A DNA stretch of 64,000 nucleotides from Wuchereria bancrofti (Eukaryota; Nematoda; Chromadorea; Rhabditida; Onchocercidae): NCBI GenBank assembly GCA_005281725.1, contig SSBO01000012.1, positions 23,405,509 through 23,469,508 of the forward strand. The letters are read 5' to 3'. Under the pieces are notes generated by a model. The model was not told where the DNA came from and searched no databases. It saw nothing but the letters and a program-made list of their open reading frames with translations. Numbering within the stretch: position 1 is the first letter of the stretch; each line of letters begins with the position of its first letter. Below are positions 11,501 to 25,207 of the stretch, piece by piece. The position numbers and the translations under genes are program-made.

Positions 11501-13971
11501 GTAATAATGTGTTGATAACGTGTAAGTTGCAGTAAAAAGTGTAGAAATGTAATGATGGATTGCAAGAATATAGTATTTTAGTAAAAGTTGATAGCATAAC
11601 TTATGTGATAATAATGTGTACTGTTATAATGATAACGTGTGGGAATATGATAATGCAAGCTTTCATTTTATGATTTTATTTTATTTCATTTTAAGACTTC
11701 ATTTTTTCCTTTTTCATATCGAAAGTTTCATTTTATTCATATTCAGCAGAATGTTTCATAACTTCTTTAAATGTTATTCAATCATCACTTAAATCATCAA
11801 AAGCATAATCAACCAAAACTTCTCATCATTACTTATAAATTTTTCATGATCATTAATGTTTGCGTGTAGAAAAATATGATGGCAAATTATTTATATCATT
11901 TAATGTCTATCATATACGTACGTGATCTCAGGTAATATGATGCTATTATAAAATATGCAAAGTTTATTAATTACTGAATAAACGGTAACGATATCATAAA
12001 TGACAATTGGATCAAGTAATTTTTGGTAATGAAAAAATTATTGTTTTCAAATGAAGAAGTTATCTATTTCAAACATTTCTTCCGTTTTTTACCATCCTTC
12101 TCTAATTTTTCAAGGACAATTAGTACCAAATGAAAGCCGTACTGTCATTATTGATTCAATAAAACTGGTTTTTTCTCAAAAAAATTTATGAATTTATATA
12201 AAGTTACTTATTTGATTTTCTTCATCTTTTTATCATTCCGTCTATGCAGTTCAAAATTCATTCATTTTTTTAAAATGTAATATTTCAACTTTTCTGACTT
12301 ATTTTTCGATTTCTTCCAATGAATAAATCATTATCAATGATAACATATCATGAACAATCAAAAAAATACTCTGTTAAAAGTTATCAATAATATTCCTTAT
12401 AGCAAAAAAAAAAGAATTGTATTAGCAATTGAAATTTATTTCTTTCATAAAATTTTATCATTATTAGATTGAATTTCAATTAATCAATTATTATTATTTT
12501 TTTCATTATCGAAACATTTTTGTCGGAATGACTTGGACTATTTGCATATGTACCGTATCCGTTGCCAATCATCCAACAAATACATCAATTTTCATTGTAA
12601 ATAATTTAATGCATACTGTAACTGAAAAGCACAAAAGTATGGTATCAGTTTCTTATATCAGTATTGATATTACTTGAAAATATTTCTAAAAAAGTGAGTG
12701 ACGATTTGGACAGACGAATAATGATAATGATAACGATATGATGTTGTTTTCCCTTTCATTTCCTTTTCTTCCTTTCAAAAAGAAAGAAAAAAAAAATTTT
12801 AAATTTCCGTATGAAATGAATTATTACATTTTACCTTAACCAATCATTTCGCTTTTCAAATTTCTTTCAGTTTTTATAAATTTCTTGTCTTTCACACTGT
12901 CTACACTGATTGGCTTAGCAAAATGTAACCTGTTTTTGAAGAATAATAATACTGTCAATAATAACAGCATTGGTAACAACGATAACAACAACGATAACAA
13001 CAACAACAACAACAACAACAATGTTATTATCAACAACAACAGCAGCTACTACTATTGGGTATATTTAAAATTGAAAACATATGAAAGATAGCGATGGGAG
13101 AATGGAAATATCGGCGAAAAGTGTAGGAAATTTTAAGAGATTTTAGAAGAATAAAGGATGGGTTAGATCATTTTATAAAATGTTGTTTAATATAATTTTC
13201 ATTTCGAACAAACTTTTCCATCAAATAACAGCAAATAGTAGCGTTAGTATAGCATAAATCTAATTTGCATTACACTTGAAAAGTTTGAATGTCGCAAAAA
13301 TATTGTCATTTTGCTCAATTTAACACAGGTTTTGCAACATAGTAATAAGTGAAATAAATTTGTAAAAACAAAATTTGTCAATTTGATTTTAATATTTCAA
13401 TGTTCAAATAAAAATACTTTTTGTTTTCGGAAAACAATACCTCTAAATTTGCATTTATTTTAGTTTTATTTGTTGTATTTAAATGATTTATTGCTATGAT
13501 TAATTAAGCATGCAATGCATAAGATTAAAAATATTTGTGGTAACATTTTTTTTTTTTTTTTTGTTGAATTTTTGCATTTATAATGATTTGATTGTACAAA
13601 AGATAATCTGCAAAATACTTCAATGGTATCATATCATATTATTATAACTTATAAATTTGCTACTACTGCAATTATACATTATTTTCAAAGTTAGATGACA
13701 TTAATAGGTAAAACTATTACTATCTTAATTAGGTTAAACTTAGGTATTGCAAATTGGATATATATTTTTAACCATTTCCCAAGTTTGTTTTAACCTACTT
13801 TTAAAAACATAGTAAATTTCATAATTTGCCTAGCTTTGATTCATGTTTAACATTTTTGGTTACCACTAGCTAGGATGTATTGCAGGAAAAATGATTTTAA
13901 TCTTACTTGTCATAAATTTGTGATATATTAATTACATTCAAGATAAAAAGTTAAGTTAGAGAAGTCAACCG
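8530..13971. other. AT-rich intergenic region, no secure gene
   Basis: Mostly A/T with GAT/ATG trinucleotide stretches (10840-10910, 11025-11060), a GTA run (9884-9910) and an AAC run (12985-13020). The open frames here (10264-10500, 10798-11133, 12836-13091) are translations of these repeats or of AT-rich sequence, with no domain or supporting splice sites. I see no gene. Confidence 0.6.
12985..13045. repeat. AAC trinucleotide repeat
   Basis: Imperfect (AAC)n with ATAAC interruptions. It produces antisense poly-Leu and sense poly-Asn frames that are not genes. Confidence 0.8.
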
Positions 13972-14521
13972 TTTACTTAAAAAGTCTCACATTTTTTAGT
14001 ATAGAAATTTATCAGTGCTTCTTTATATACTTTTTATGCCTAAACGTGTGAATTGAAAAAATAAACAAGTAAATAAATAAGCAGGTAAATAAATGAGTCT
14101 AATTGTTTGTGTTTAAAATATGAAATAATGAACACTACATAATTTTATTATGAGATTGAAATTTTGAACATTGCTTAGATAGAAACATTCTTGACATAGG
14201 AATTGAAGAATTAATGTTAATTTCCTCTCTTAAAAAGTAGTCAGTCACAATAAAACAAGTAATTACAGTTCGAAAGAGCGCAAAAGGTTGGCATCATTGC
14301 AGTCATAGATGAAAAATATTCATCTGTCATCACCTTTTATTAACTGTTTTAATCACACAAAGGTAAATGTCGAATTTATTGGAGGTTTTTTTTTTCTTAC
14401 TTCCTCTCTTTTTTACCTTTATCATATGATGATAAGAACAGAGAATGATGAGTGGGTAAAAGATGAAAGGATTGGTAAAGAAGAAAAAGAGCAAAAAAGA
14501 AAAAAAAAAAGATGAACTTTT
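13972..14521. repeat. Direct repeat copy B, partner at 1-549
   Basis: Second copy of the repeat at the left edge, in the same orientation and about 14 kb away. After gatgaact the flanks diverge at once: copy A continues into the peptide-gene upstream region, copy B into AT-rich desert with no second peptide gene. The left junction follows gaagtcaaccg. Confidence 0.85.
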
Positions 14522-14525
14522 TTCA

Positions 14526-17300
14526 GGTATTGTTACAATGCCATGTAAAAATTTTTCATCCTTGTTAAATGTTAAAATCATTATTTCCTAATTATATCAT
14601 CCCTTACTTCTTTTTTTTTTCTTTATTTATCAAATTAGAAAAATATTATGTGTGATAAAAATAGAATGGAAAAAAAAAAAGAGAGAAAAATGATGTATAA
14701 CAATTCATTCGGATTAGAAATTTCAAAAAAAAAAATGACGCATAATCGATTTAGTTTATTGTGATTAGAAAAATTTCCATCTTTTTCTTTTATCTCTACT
14801 CTCTTTCATCTTTTTACTATTTAATTGCGTAAAAACTTTATTTCCTTAAATGATACCGCATAGCAAATTACGCAATCATCATTTTCGGTATAAATGATAG
14901 ATTGGATGATGTAATATGATAGGTTTTAACTTAATGAAATATGTATGTGTGTATGTGTGTGTGTGTGTATGTGTGTATGTGTCTGTTAATTTGTTTATAA
15001 AGATTAATTAATTAGTACTGTATAGTTAATATTGTATTTATAAAGGATTACCGTAAGTAACTTTATAGAATTTAAGCGATCAAATCTATCCATCTGTTAA
15101 TTTTTTATATAGCAAAAGAAAAAAAAAAAAATTACAATATAAATTGTATTTCAGTATAATATAGATAAAATCGAATACATAAAAATCGAAATACATATTA
15201 ACTGAAATAATCATATAATTGATTTAGAATTATGCTATTACATAAAAGAGTTGAAATAAACATTAACTGAATTCGATTATAATTTATAATCCATATTTTT
15301 GGAGTAATTCAAATCAAAAATAAATTAATGATGAAATTCTTATATATATATAATTCCAATTTTATAATTGATTATAATTATTTTTATTAATAATAATATA
15401 TATCGATTTAATATATTCATACAATGATAAATTTTAGCACATATATAATTAACTATGATTAATAACAATGTTAAGGATAAGTGTAAAAAATAGTTTAAAC
15501 AATTTTAAGGATTTAAATTATCATAAAAAACACTTTATAATGTATGATGATTTATTGATTATCATAACAATATTTCATTAAACAAATTTTCATTACTATC
15601 ATTTATTTTAATTTTATACTTTTCATTGCTTTCATTATTTTTCACATCAAAGTGTAATCGTAATCAAAAAAGGCTTAAAAATGCTATATGTATAATTTAA
15701 TTCAAAAAATAAATAAATGAAAAAAAAAAAAAAACAAATAATGTTGATATTGAATTCTGATATTGAATGATGAGATGATTGCTGGTGCAATGAGCGCAGA
15801 TTAGGTCCAATGATAACAACAGCTTCTATCTGACATTTTTGCTTTTTTGCTTGAAAAAATCAGCTGGATGAATGGAAGAATAAAATCATTGTATATATAA
15901 TATTTACATTTCTTTTTTTTTTCCTTTTATTTTATTTTTTATTATTTCATATTTCAATTATTACTTTTAAATATTATTGAATTTATTTTATTTCCTTGTA
16001 TCATTATTGAGGAATTACTGTTACTAAAATATTTTAGTAGTAGTAATAGAAAGAATGAAAAATAAAAGTAATAAATTGTTTGAACAATTTTGTATTTTCT
16101 TGTAGAATTGGAAGAAAAAAAAAAAAGAAGAAGAGATTAGATGAAATGAAGTTGAAGTGGGATAAGAGGATTTTTTACGCTTATCTTTCGGCATGATTTC
16201 AAATTATTTGTGTAACTTTTTTGTTGCATTATTTCCTTTCTTTTCTTTTCTGTTTTGTTTTTTGTTTTGTTGTTGTTGTTGTTGTTGTTTAGATGATAAT
16301 TTACTTAATGAAGAAAGAAATGAAAATTTGATTAAGTTAAATTATCACCTCTAAAGTAACATTTTATCATTACATCTGTAAATTTTATACCGAGCTATTA
16401 TCCCTTTGTGATAATAAGATAATACTAATTTAATGAGTTGAAATGATTTGGAAAAATTTTCCGCTCTTTGCATAATTGTTGATTACATTGAAGTGAAGCC
16501 ATTTAGCAGTTGTTAAGCATAAATAAGTTTTGACTAATTTTAAAATTTCTAAAAATATTATTCAGCTTTAATTTTCAAGCAGTAAACAATGTAATTAACT
16601 AACAGCCACCGATTGCTTAGAATAGTTGATTGAATTGAAATGATTTAGTGATTTTATATTATGAATCACTTTCAGTTAAATCTATGAATGCCTACATTTG
16701 CTAGCATATTATTATCATTTTTATGATTGCTATTATCACTAAACTAGTGCTGTTTATCACTTAACAAAATCACGTTTTGAATGAATGATAACCTTTAGGA
16801 TAACTCTATAACTTTAAATACAAATATTTGTAATTTTCTTTGCTAGCTAAAATTCAATCCGATGTAGATATTTAGTTTTTGATAGTCTAAGGTAATGGCT
16901 AATACATAATCTTACCACCTGTTGTTTCTTACTCATAATTTTACTAATTAATGAAGAGGAGCAATAAATTAATGAAGGCATCCGTGACAACAAAACTTCA
17001 TATTCATGCTAGAAAATTTGAAATGCTCATGTCATTCAAGTCATTAGTTGCAAAATCTCACGTCAATCAATTTCATAATTTCTTTAATTAATCTTTCGAC
17101 TCTTTGTTTACCGATTAAAATTATCAACAATAATATATGAATAGTATTTAATAAAATATCTTCTCATTAAAAAAAAGAAAAAATGAGTAAAATTGTTGAA
17201 TAATATAGTTTAATGAATAGAAAGAGGTCTAAAAATTTTTCGATTGTGATTTATTGATAAAATGATCATTAATTTTTGGGATCAACAAAATTTCCATTCT
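14526..17300. other. Gene desert with microsatellites
   Basis: AT-rich sequence with A/T tracts. It holds a (TG)n/(TATG)n microsatellite at about 14941-14985 and a (TTG)n run at about 16263-16290. No open frame with coding character and no recognisable RNA gene was seen. Confidence 0.6.
14941..14985. repeat. TG/TATG microsatellite
   Basis: Alternating tgtg and tatg units. A simple length-variable repeat, with no gene nearby. Confidence 0.85.
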
Positions 17301-17372
17301 AAATTAGGGTACAAATCGGTCGTCGAGTCAATCGGTCGGTATGAACTTCCTCAGATGCCGCAATCAAAGGTA

Positions 17373-17489
17373 TCAAAGGTATCTGAATGAAGATTCACTG
17401 ATGGCCATCACTGATAACAACAGAGCGAGACTGATTTCTTGAAGGTCATCAAACCATTGGTGATGATGATTATCGGCGATAGTACTCAT
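17373..17489 (-). CDS. Doubtful 38-residue ORF in a GC-richer island
   Basis: The - strand holds an ATG-initiated frame of 39 codons. It starts MSTIADNHHHQWFDDLQEIS, continues with a short hydrophobic stretch (LALLLSVM) and ends at TGA. The surrounding 17310-17490 is richer in G+C than the desert, and the composition looks protein-like. No upstream acceptor or downstream exon could be fixed, and a frame this short can arise by chance. It may be a small peptide gene, a first exon or part of a noncoding RNA. Confidence 0.2.
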   Translation of the reverse strand: MSTIADNHHHQWFDDLQEISLALLLSVMAISESSFRYL

Positions 17490-17883
17490 TTCACAACTAC
17501 CTTTTCAACAATTATTCTTTACCTCGTCACCCTCTTCCTATTCTCAAACAAAATCTTGTCAACCACAATTTCTCACTCAATTCATAATATATCACATATT
17601 TAAAAGCACAAAAAAAAAGAGAAGGAAAAAAAAATGAAAAAAAAAAGATTGTTTCATTTATTTGATTATATAAAAAAAAAAAAAAACGAACAAACTATCA
17701 AATTATCAAAATTTTAACTTTAATTAATAAAATAATTATAATTTCTATTTTTATATACAATTTGAGATGAATTTACGATAAAATTTACGAATATAAGCGA
17801 TACTGTACATACACTAAATAAATTATCATTGAATGAAATTTATGAAATGCGTTGACAGTATTTGAAATTTTGATAATTTCAGA

Positions 17884-17892
17884 TTGTTGTCG

Positions 17893-17926
<34 letters not shown>

Positions 17927-17930
17927 CTTT
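17884..17930. repeat. TTG trinucleotide repeat
   Basis: Nearly pure (TTG)n with one gtc interruption at its start. No coding frame around it. Confidence 0.85.
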
Positions 17931-18276
17931 TCTTTTCCAACTTTTAAAATTCAATTCAATCATAATAATATTTGTTTTTCACGAATTAAGTTAAAATAAA
18001 TAAGGAAAAAAATATCCAATTTGAATTAAAAAATATAATAAAATTTGTATATCAGTATGAATTATTAATACTTATTAGTAAAAAATTATTAATAGTTATT
18101 AGTAAAAATATAATTAAATAAATTATTACAAATTGCATTCATTAATTTTCTTTCCTTTCCTTTTTTTTTTTTATGAGCAAAATTTCAAAGTAAACTATCA
18201 TTTTGCCATCTATAAAATGTTTCATTGAATGATGCATTAGGCATGGCATATAATAAGCATAGAAAAGCAAAATTTT

Positions 18277-18307
<31 letters not shown>

Positions 18308-18856
18308 CTGGCTGTATTCTCCGAGCAAAAATTTTGATATCGAATGATAATAGGTTTGGTCGGCACAACTGGGAACCATTTCCCAAATTCTACAAACTCT
18401 CATCAATACTACTAGCATCATCCGAATCTCATCGGCAAAACTATCACAAACTATACCAACAATCACTATTATTACTATTATCATTATTATCACCGCTAAC
18501 ACTATATTATCATTATTGCTATTATCAGTTACTATACTACAATCATTGTTATGATATCAATTTTATCAATTATTACTAGCAATAATAGTTGATAATCATT
18601 GTTAACTAATATCAATTCTTCTTTTTGTTTTATTTATCATATTTTGCATAAAAATACTTTAAAATTTTTCCTCTTTAAAAAAAAAAAAACAAAGAGAGAG
18701 AGAGAGGGAAAAAAAAGAAAGAAAATTAAAAATGGAAAAAAGAAAGAGGGAGAGAGAAGAAAAAAAAAAAAAAAAAAAAAAGGATAAAAAAAAAAAAAAA
18801 AAACTGAACAATCCTTGAAAAATGATCGATTCTTACTTATCTTTTTTTTTTTTTTT
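17931..18856. other. Desert up to the assembly gap
   Basis: AT-rich sequence, a long T run (about 18278-18307), ATT/ATC trinucleotide stretches, and GA-rich then A-rich tracts at 18679-18803. The open frames here on both strands are low-complexity translations. No gene is supported. Confidence 0.55.
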
Positions 18857-19296
18857 NNNNNNNNNNNNNNNNNNNNNNNNNNNNNNNNNNNNNNNNNNNN
18901 NNNNNNNNNNNNNNNNNNNNNNNNNNNNNNNNNNNNNNNNNNNNNNNNNNNNNNNNNNNNNNNNNNNNNNNNNNNNNNNNNNNNNNNNNNNNNNNNNNNN
19001 NNNNNNNNNNNNNNNNNNNNNNNNNNNNNNNNNNNNNNNNNNNNNNNNNNNNNNNNNNNNNNNNNNNNNNNNNNNNNNNNNNNNNNNNNNNNNNNNNNNN
19101 NNNNNNNNNNNNNNNNNNNNNNNNNNNNNNNNNNNNNNNNNNNNNNNNNNNNNNNNNNNNNNNNNNNNNNNNNNNNNNNNNNNNNNNNNNNNNNNNNNNN
19201 NNNNNNNNNNNNNNNNNNNNNNNNNNNNNNNNNNNNNNNNNNNNNNNNNNNNNNNNNNNNNNNNNNNNNNNNNNNNNNNNNNNNNNNNNNNNNNNN
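18857..19296. other. Assembly gap (440 N)
   Basis: An unbroken run of N, entered from a T tract and left directly into a TGAA array. The gap is probably low-complexity sequence that could not be assembled. Its true length is unknown. Confidence 0.99.
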
Positions 19297-19645
19297 TGAA
19301 TGAATGAATGAATGAATGAATGAGTGAATGAATTAATGAATTAATGAATGAATGATTGAATGAATGATTGAATGAATGAGTGAATGAATGAATGAATGAA
19401 TGAATGAATGATTGAATGAATGAATGAATGGATGAATGGATGAATGAATGATTGAATGAATGAATGATTGAATGAATGAGTGAATGAATTAATGAATTAA
19501 TGAATGAATGAATGATTGAATGAATGAATGATTGAATGAGTGAATGAATTAATGAATTAATGAATGAATGATTGAATGAATGATTGAATGAATGAGTGAA
19601 TGAATGAACTAATGAATGAATTAATTAATGAATGAATTAATGAAT
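19297..19645. repeat. TGAA tetranucleotide array
   Basis: About 350 bases of TGAA units with recurring variants TGAT, TTAA, TGAG and TGGA. Some longer blocks (tgaatgagtgaatgaattaa) recur, so there is weak higher-order structure. The array touches the gap and is therefore a minimum length. Confidence 0.95.
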
Positions 19646-22600
19646 ACTAGAACCATTATATTATCGTTGTTATAATTTCAATTGATTAGTGATAATATAA
19701 ATGCAACTTATATATTTACAAGCATTTTGCAGCAAAAGAAAATAAGCGATGATGACTCAGTGGGAATAAATGATTTATTTTGATTTGATAAAGATTTTCC
19801 AATGAAACTTGTTGCCAGTTAAAAAGTTTAAATTTAATGCTAAAGACACACATTTTATTTGATAATATAAAATATAAATGATATTGAAAACTATTATTCA
19901 TTTTTAACTTATCAAAATAAACAAATCTCATTTACTATATTTTTAACATCATATCTTTTAAATTTTCCAATTTATTGCAATTTCAAATATGATAGAAATT
20001 AAAAAAGATGGAAAAAAAAAGATTGTTATCATATCATATCAATAAAATTAGAATGAAAGCATTTCGATTACTTATTTTTCAACTATATCAACATTTTTTT
20101 TTTTTGAAATATTTTATATATATGTATGTACTAATTGATAAAATTAATTGATAACAAATTCCTTTTTTTTTTTTTTTTGAATCATCATTTAGCAAAAAGG
20201 TATAAACATTATTTGAACTTTTTTGCCCTCATCTAATTGACCTTTATGTCCAAAATGAAGATCGAAGATGAGTTGATAAAGATGAAGAAAGATATGAGTT
20301 AATTGAGTTGTATGCTAGGAATCAATCCATCTTTCTTCTTCCGTTTTGTCTTTGCACTAATTGAGTGTCTGATCAGTCAAGGTTAATTGCTCATAGTAAA
20401 ACTACATAATTAATCATTTAAAAGTATTAATAGTTACTTATTAAATCTTACTTGTCCTTGGAATACTTATAAACGAAAAACATTTTAATATTTTAAATTT
20501 TGTTATTACTAATTTAAAATTTCTCTCTTTTTTAAAAAAAAAAAAAAAAAAAAAAAAGGTTTAAAAAACATTTTTTTTTTAACTTTTCGCTTTCTTTTTT
20601 TTTTTAAGGAAAAAAAAAAAAAATTAAAAAAAAAAAAAAAAAAAAACCGATCAATCGAAAATATCTCTTTCTTCTCGTTTGGTCTACTGTATTAAGAAAA
20701 AGAAAAAATAAAAAAGAAGGAAACGAACGAAGTAATATTAATTCATATTAGAAAAAATATTTTTGAAAAAATAATTTCTTTACATATTTAATAGAAATTA
20801 AATATTTTAACAGATAAAGCTAGAAAAAAGAAATCGATATGAATTAGCACAGGTGTATATATTTATTAAAATTACTCCAATTAATGAGAAATTCAATTTT
20901 TTTAAAATCTATGTGACATTTTTTTTTCTTACATTATTTATTTCAAAAAAAAAAAGTAGCAAATATATTACCAATCATTAATTTATGTTCATGAACTTTT
21001 TCAATTACTTCGATGTCCGATCTTTTTTTTTCTTTCTTTCTTTAAAGTACTTTTAAAAGTCTTCCTTACAAATTTGAATTCAATATATGAAATTTGTTCT
21101 GATATGGCAAATCTGATATGATCAATTAGGAACTTTATGAAAAAATGAAAAAAAAAATATGCCAACAACAATTTTTATGATAATTTTTAAATTTTGATTT
21201 TTTGTTTTTTTTTTAACCATCATTTCTTGTAATCAGAAATGAAATACTCATAATCAGTTTATTAATTTGCTAAAAATATGTTTATTTGTTTGATTATTTG
21301 CTATACTTTCTTTGAGTGAAAAGAGAAATGAGAAGTGGAAATGATTAGAATAAATAAATTGAATCAACGGATTATAGTGAATAGTTAGTTAGTGCTAAAT
21401 AGCAACAGCTGACTTTCTTGATCATTTCATTTAGACATTTATTATTTCATTCATCTGTTTGCTAATTTTGAATTCTGGTAAAGAATGGAATTGTAGTTAA
21501 TTTAATTCAATAGAAAATATTGATCATTTCGAATTATTTAAATACTTTTTGAATCAAAATTTTAATTTAATCATCGTAACAAATAAGTCAACTTGTAAAC
21601 AAATCCTTTGTAAAAACTTTTTGAATTAAAATTTTAATTTAGTCATTTTTTTTTTCCTTTCTTTTCTTTTTCTTTCTTTCTTTATTTATTTACTTTTTTT
21701 TTTTTTCATTAACAAACTTCAAAACGGTAACGCATTTTGTGCTCAATTATTTTCTTAATCTTTAAAGTTCTTTCATTTCATTTCATTTCAACTCACTTCT
21801 TTATCTCTTTCAACCAACTGCCTTTTAGCGCATTAACAAATACCGCCACACGACATACACTTTCTGTATTATTAATTACTCAGCAAAAAGGCTATACGAT
21901 CTCGCAACTGTTCCAAATATAATGCGGAAAAAAAATTTTTTTTTTTTTTTTTTGTTTTTCACCGATAAGCTATAAGTATTGCCAATATCCGACGACGTTG
22001 ATGACGCCGATCGGTACCTCCTGACCTCTTTCTTTCTTTCTTCTTTTTCCTTCTTCTTCTTCTTCATCATCATCATCATCTTCCTTCAAGGCAACTCATC
22101 CATCCGATTTATGGACACCAATTGCCGCAATTTCTTTTCTTGTTTTATCCATTCCGCTATCATTAATACCATTTTGTTTGTCAATTTTGATTTGTTTCCT
22201 AAAAACTTAAATGAAAAAGTTTTTGCTTAACATTTACCGCATAAATTCATTCATTCATTCATTCATTTTCACTCAATCAATCTATCTTAATTTTTCAATT
22301 GCTTTTTTTTTTTCTCTTTCGTTCTTCCCTTTCTTTCTTTTTTTTTTCTCCTTCTATTGGCACAATTTATTGTCATACTTTTTTTTTTTTTTTTTGTTAT
22401 TATTATACCGTAGTAAAAATGAAAAAAAGAGATTTCAATTTTAGGATTTAAATTTGTAATTTATGAAAAAAAAAAAGAAAAAAAAAACTTAAGAAATTGG
22501 TATCTTTCTTTTTCTCTCTCTCCCTCTCTCTCTCTCTCTTTTATTCTTTCTAGTTGAGAAATGGAAAAAAAATGCTTCTTACGGAGTTTGAAGCCTTAAC

Positions 22601-25175
22601 ACAGAACAATCAGCATTTTACCAACAAAACATCAACAACCTTAAATTATTGATGGCTTACATTTTGCTAAGAATGAATGAATTTAGCATTGTAGAAAATT
22701 TTTCCTTTCAAAAAAAAAAAAAAGAACAAAAGAAAAAAAAGAAAGAAACGAAAACAAAAAAAAAAAGAAAAGAAGAAATACTTTCTTATTTATATCATAA
22801 TGGATTAGTTTTAGAAGTTAATTAATATCTAAATACAATGTTGCACTTTGCTCATTTTCCTTTTGATTAATATTTGCTAATTATTAGAAAGTACAAGTTA
22901 AAATTAAATTTTTCAAATTATTTATGCTGAAATAGTGAAGTCTGATAAAATTAAAAAGGAAAAAGTAGTTTGAATGAAATTTTATTTAAATTACAATTTG
23001 AAATTTTAATCATCATTTACTGTAATTTGTTTATTGATTTTTATTCATTTGTTTGTCTTTTCTTTTTTTTTTTTTTTTGGAAGAAAATAAATAAGTAATT
23101 TACTTATATTAAGTCATTCATCAATCTCAACAATGCATTATTATCAGAAATAGTAATCATTAAGAGTATTAATCAAATATGAATTATTTGAGTAAAAAAA
23201 AACGATTCATCCATATCATAAAATCAATTCTGATAACAGTTTATTATAAGATAATTATTAAAGTATTCCTAGAATAGATCATATAAATCGATAAATCGAT
23301 AGTGATAGCACGATTTTCTCGATAAGCTATCATTAGATCTTATAATTAATCAAATTGAACATTTTTATTCTTTTTACGAAAAACTTTTACGGAAATGTTT
23401 TCTTTTACGGAAATTATACTTTTCCACGGAAAGCTTCAATGTACACATTCTCAGTATTTCTTGATATCATTCTTGGTAACATAATTGGAAAAATAAAACC
23501 AAAAAAAAAAAAAAAACCGGTTGCAATCATTTAACACTTAATTCATCTAATTATTTCTTATCTAATTCATTGTAATTAAAGGATATTAATCAATTCTTAT
23601 CAAATAGTAATCAGTAAAATAAGCAGGATAGCTAATTAGTAAATAAGTTAAGCGGCTATTTTTTAGAATATTTTCTTCAAGAATAAAATTATTATTTGGA
23701 ATAATTAAAATGTTTTCTTTTATACAATTTTTATTTATCACAGTAGTTTAAAAAAAAAAAAAAAAAAAACAAACGGAGAAAATTAGCTATAGTAAATTAG
23801 AAAATGATAAATACATTCTTATCATTGTGGTTAAAATGAATCAATTTCAAACTAAGCAATATTAGTTACTAGCTATTTCTTCTCTCGTTTTTTTTTTCAA
23901 ATTTTAAAATTTACTAATATTGCACACATCAAATTTCATCACCAATTGTCACAAATTTCACACTCTATTAGGCTATTCCTTATATTGAGTGCCGTTCCGT
24001 ACACTAGTACCAAATGAATAGTTTTCAAAATCAAAAATCGAGAGCAAAAAAAAAAAAAAAATAAAGAAAGGAGTGAAATACTTCGAAATTATTCTTGTCA
24101 TTTGTTAAAAAAAAAAAAAAAAAAAGCTAAAATGATTTATTACACAGATAAATTGCTAATGGCTTAGCTAAGTCTGTCTGACAGTTAAATATGTGTTCGA
24201 TCATTCAATGGAATTTTGGCAATTTTCTTCTCTTTTTTTTTTTTTTTTTGATATTTTAATTCTTACTAAACAAATAATAAGATCAATGGGATAAATTTGT
24301 AATCAAATTTAATATCTATTTTTATCAAATTATTCCTTTCGTTTTCAATTTTTTTTTCTTTCATTTCTTTTTTTTTTTTTTAAATTAAAATTATAAATTG
24401 AACAAATGTATTGAAATATTTGATTGCATGTTAAAAAATTTATTTATTCAAAATGAATGAATTGGAAAAAAAATTGAAAGTTCTGAATGGAAATACCAAG
24501 TTGGTAAATGATAAGATAAATTATAACAACATTAAACTTCATTTTATTATCATTTGAGCAAATAATACAAAAATGAAGAAAAAAAAAGAACGATGGATGG
24601 TTAATTAAATTTATTTTATTTTTCATTCAATTTGTTAATTTTTCTCATTCAAAAAATTTTTAGAGATTCAAGAAAAAAAAAGGAAAAAATTTAATCCTTT
24701 CTTCCTTATTTAAATAATTCATTTATTTCCCATCAGCGTTTTTATTTTTTTGTCATATATTTCTCATTATTTTTAATTTTGCTTTTATTTCTTTTTTTAA
24801 TTACTTTTTAAAATCTTTTTCTTTTCTTTACTTTTATTTCCTTCTTATTTTTCTACCTAACTTTTTCTTTTTTTTTTCGACAAACTTTATTAAAAACTAA
24901 GGTTAATTGCTCATTCAAAAATACTTGAGAGAACTAAAAAAAAAAAAAAAAAAAAAAGGTAAAAATCTATTTCGCAATGAACTTCCTGTTCTTTTTTTTT
25001 TCTTTTCTCGAGATTCCAGTTAATTTGATAGGAAAAGTCAGTGGAAATTTTTTTTATCAATTTCAAAAAAAAAAAACGAAAGAAAAAAGGAAAAAAATTG
25101 TCTTTTTTTTTTGAAATTGAAAAAGACAAAGCATTCCATAGGTTACAGCGAAAATGTCATAATGCTATTCTTAAT

Positions 25176-25207
<32 letters not shown>

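Noticed and set aside
12836..13091. Overlapping poly-Leu and poly-Asn ORFs
   Set aside because: Both are translations of an (AAC)n repeat.
18815..19307. ORFs of about 160 codons across 18.8-19.3 kb
   Set aside because: They consist of the N gap and a T tract, with no real sequence.
20520..20645. Paired A and T tracts as a miniature transposon
   Set aside because: No terminal inverted repeats beyond homopolymers and no target-site duplication.
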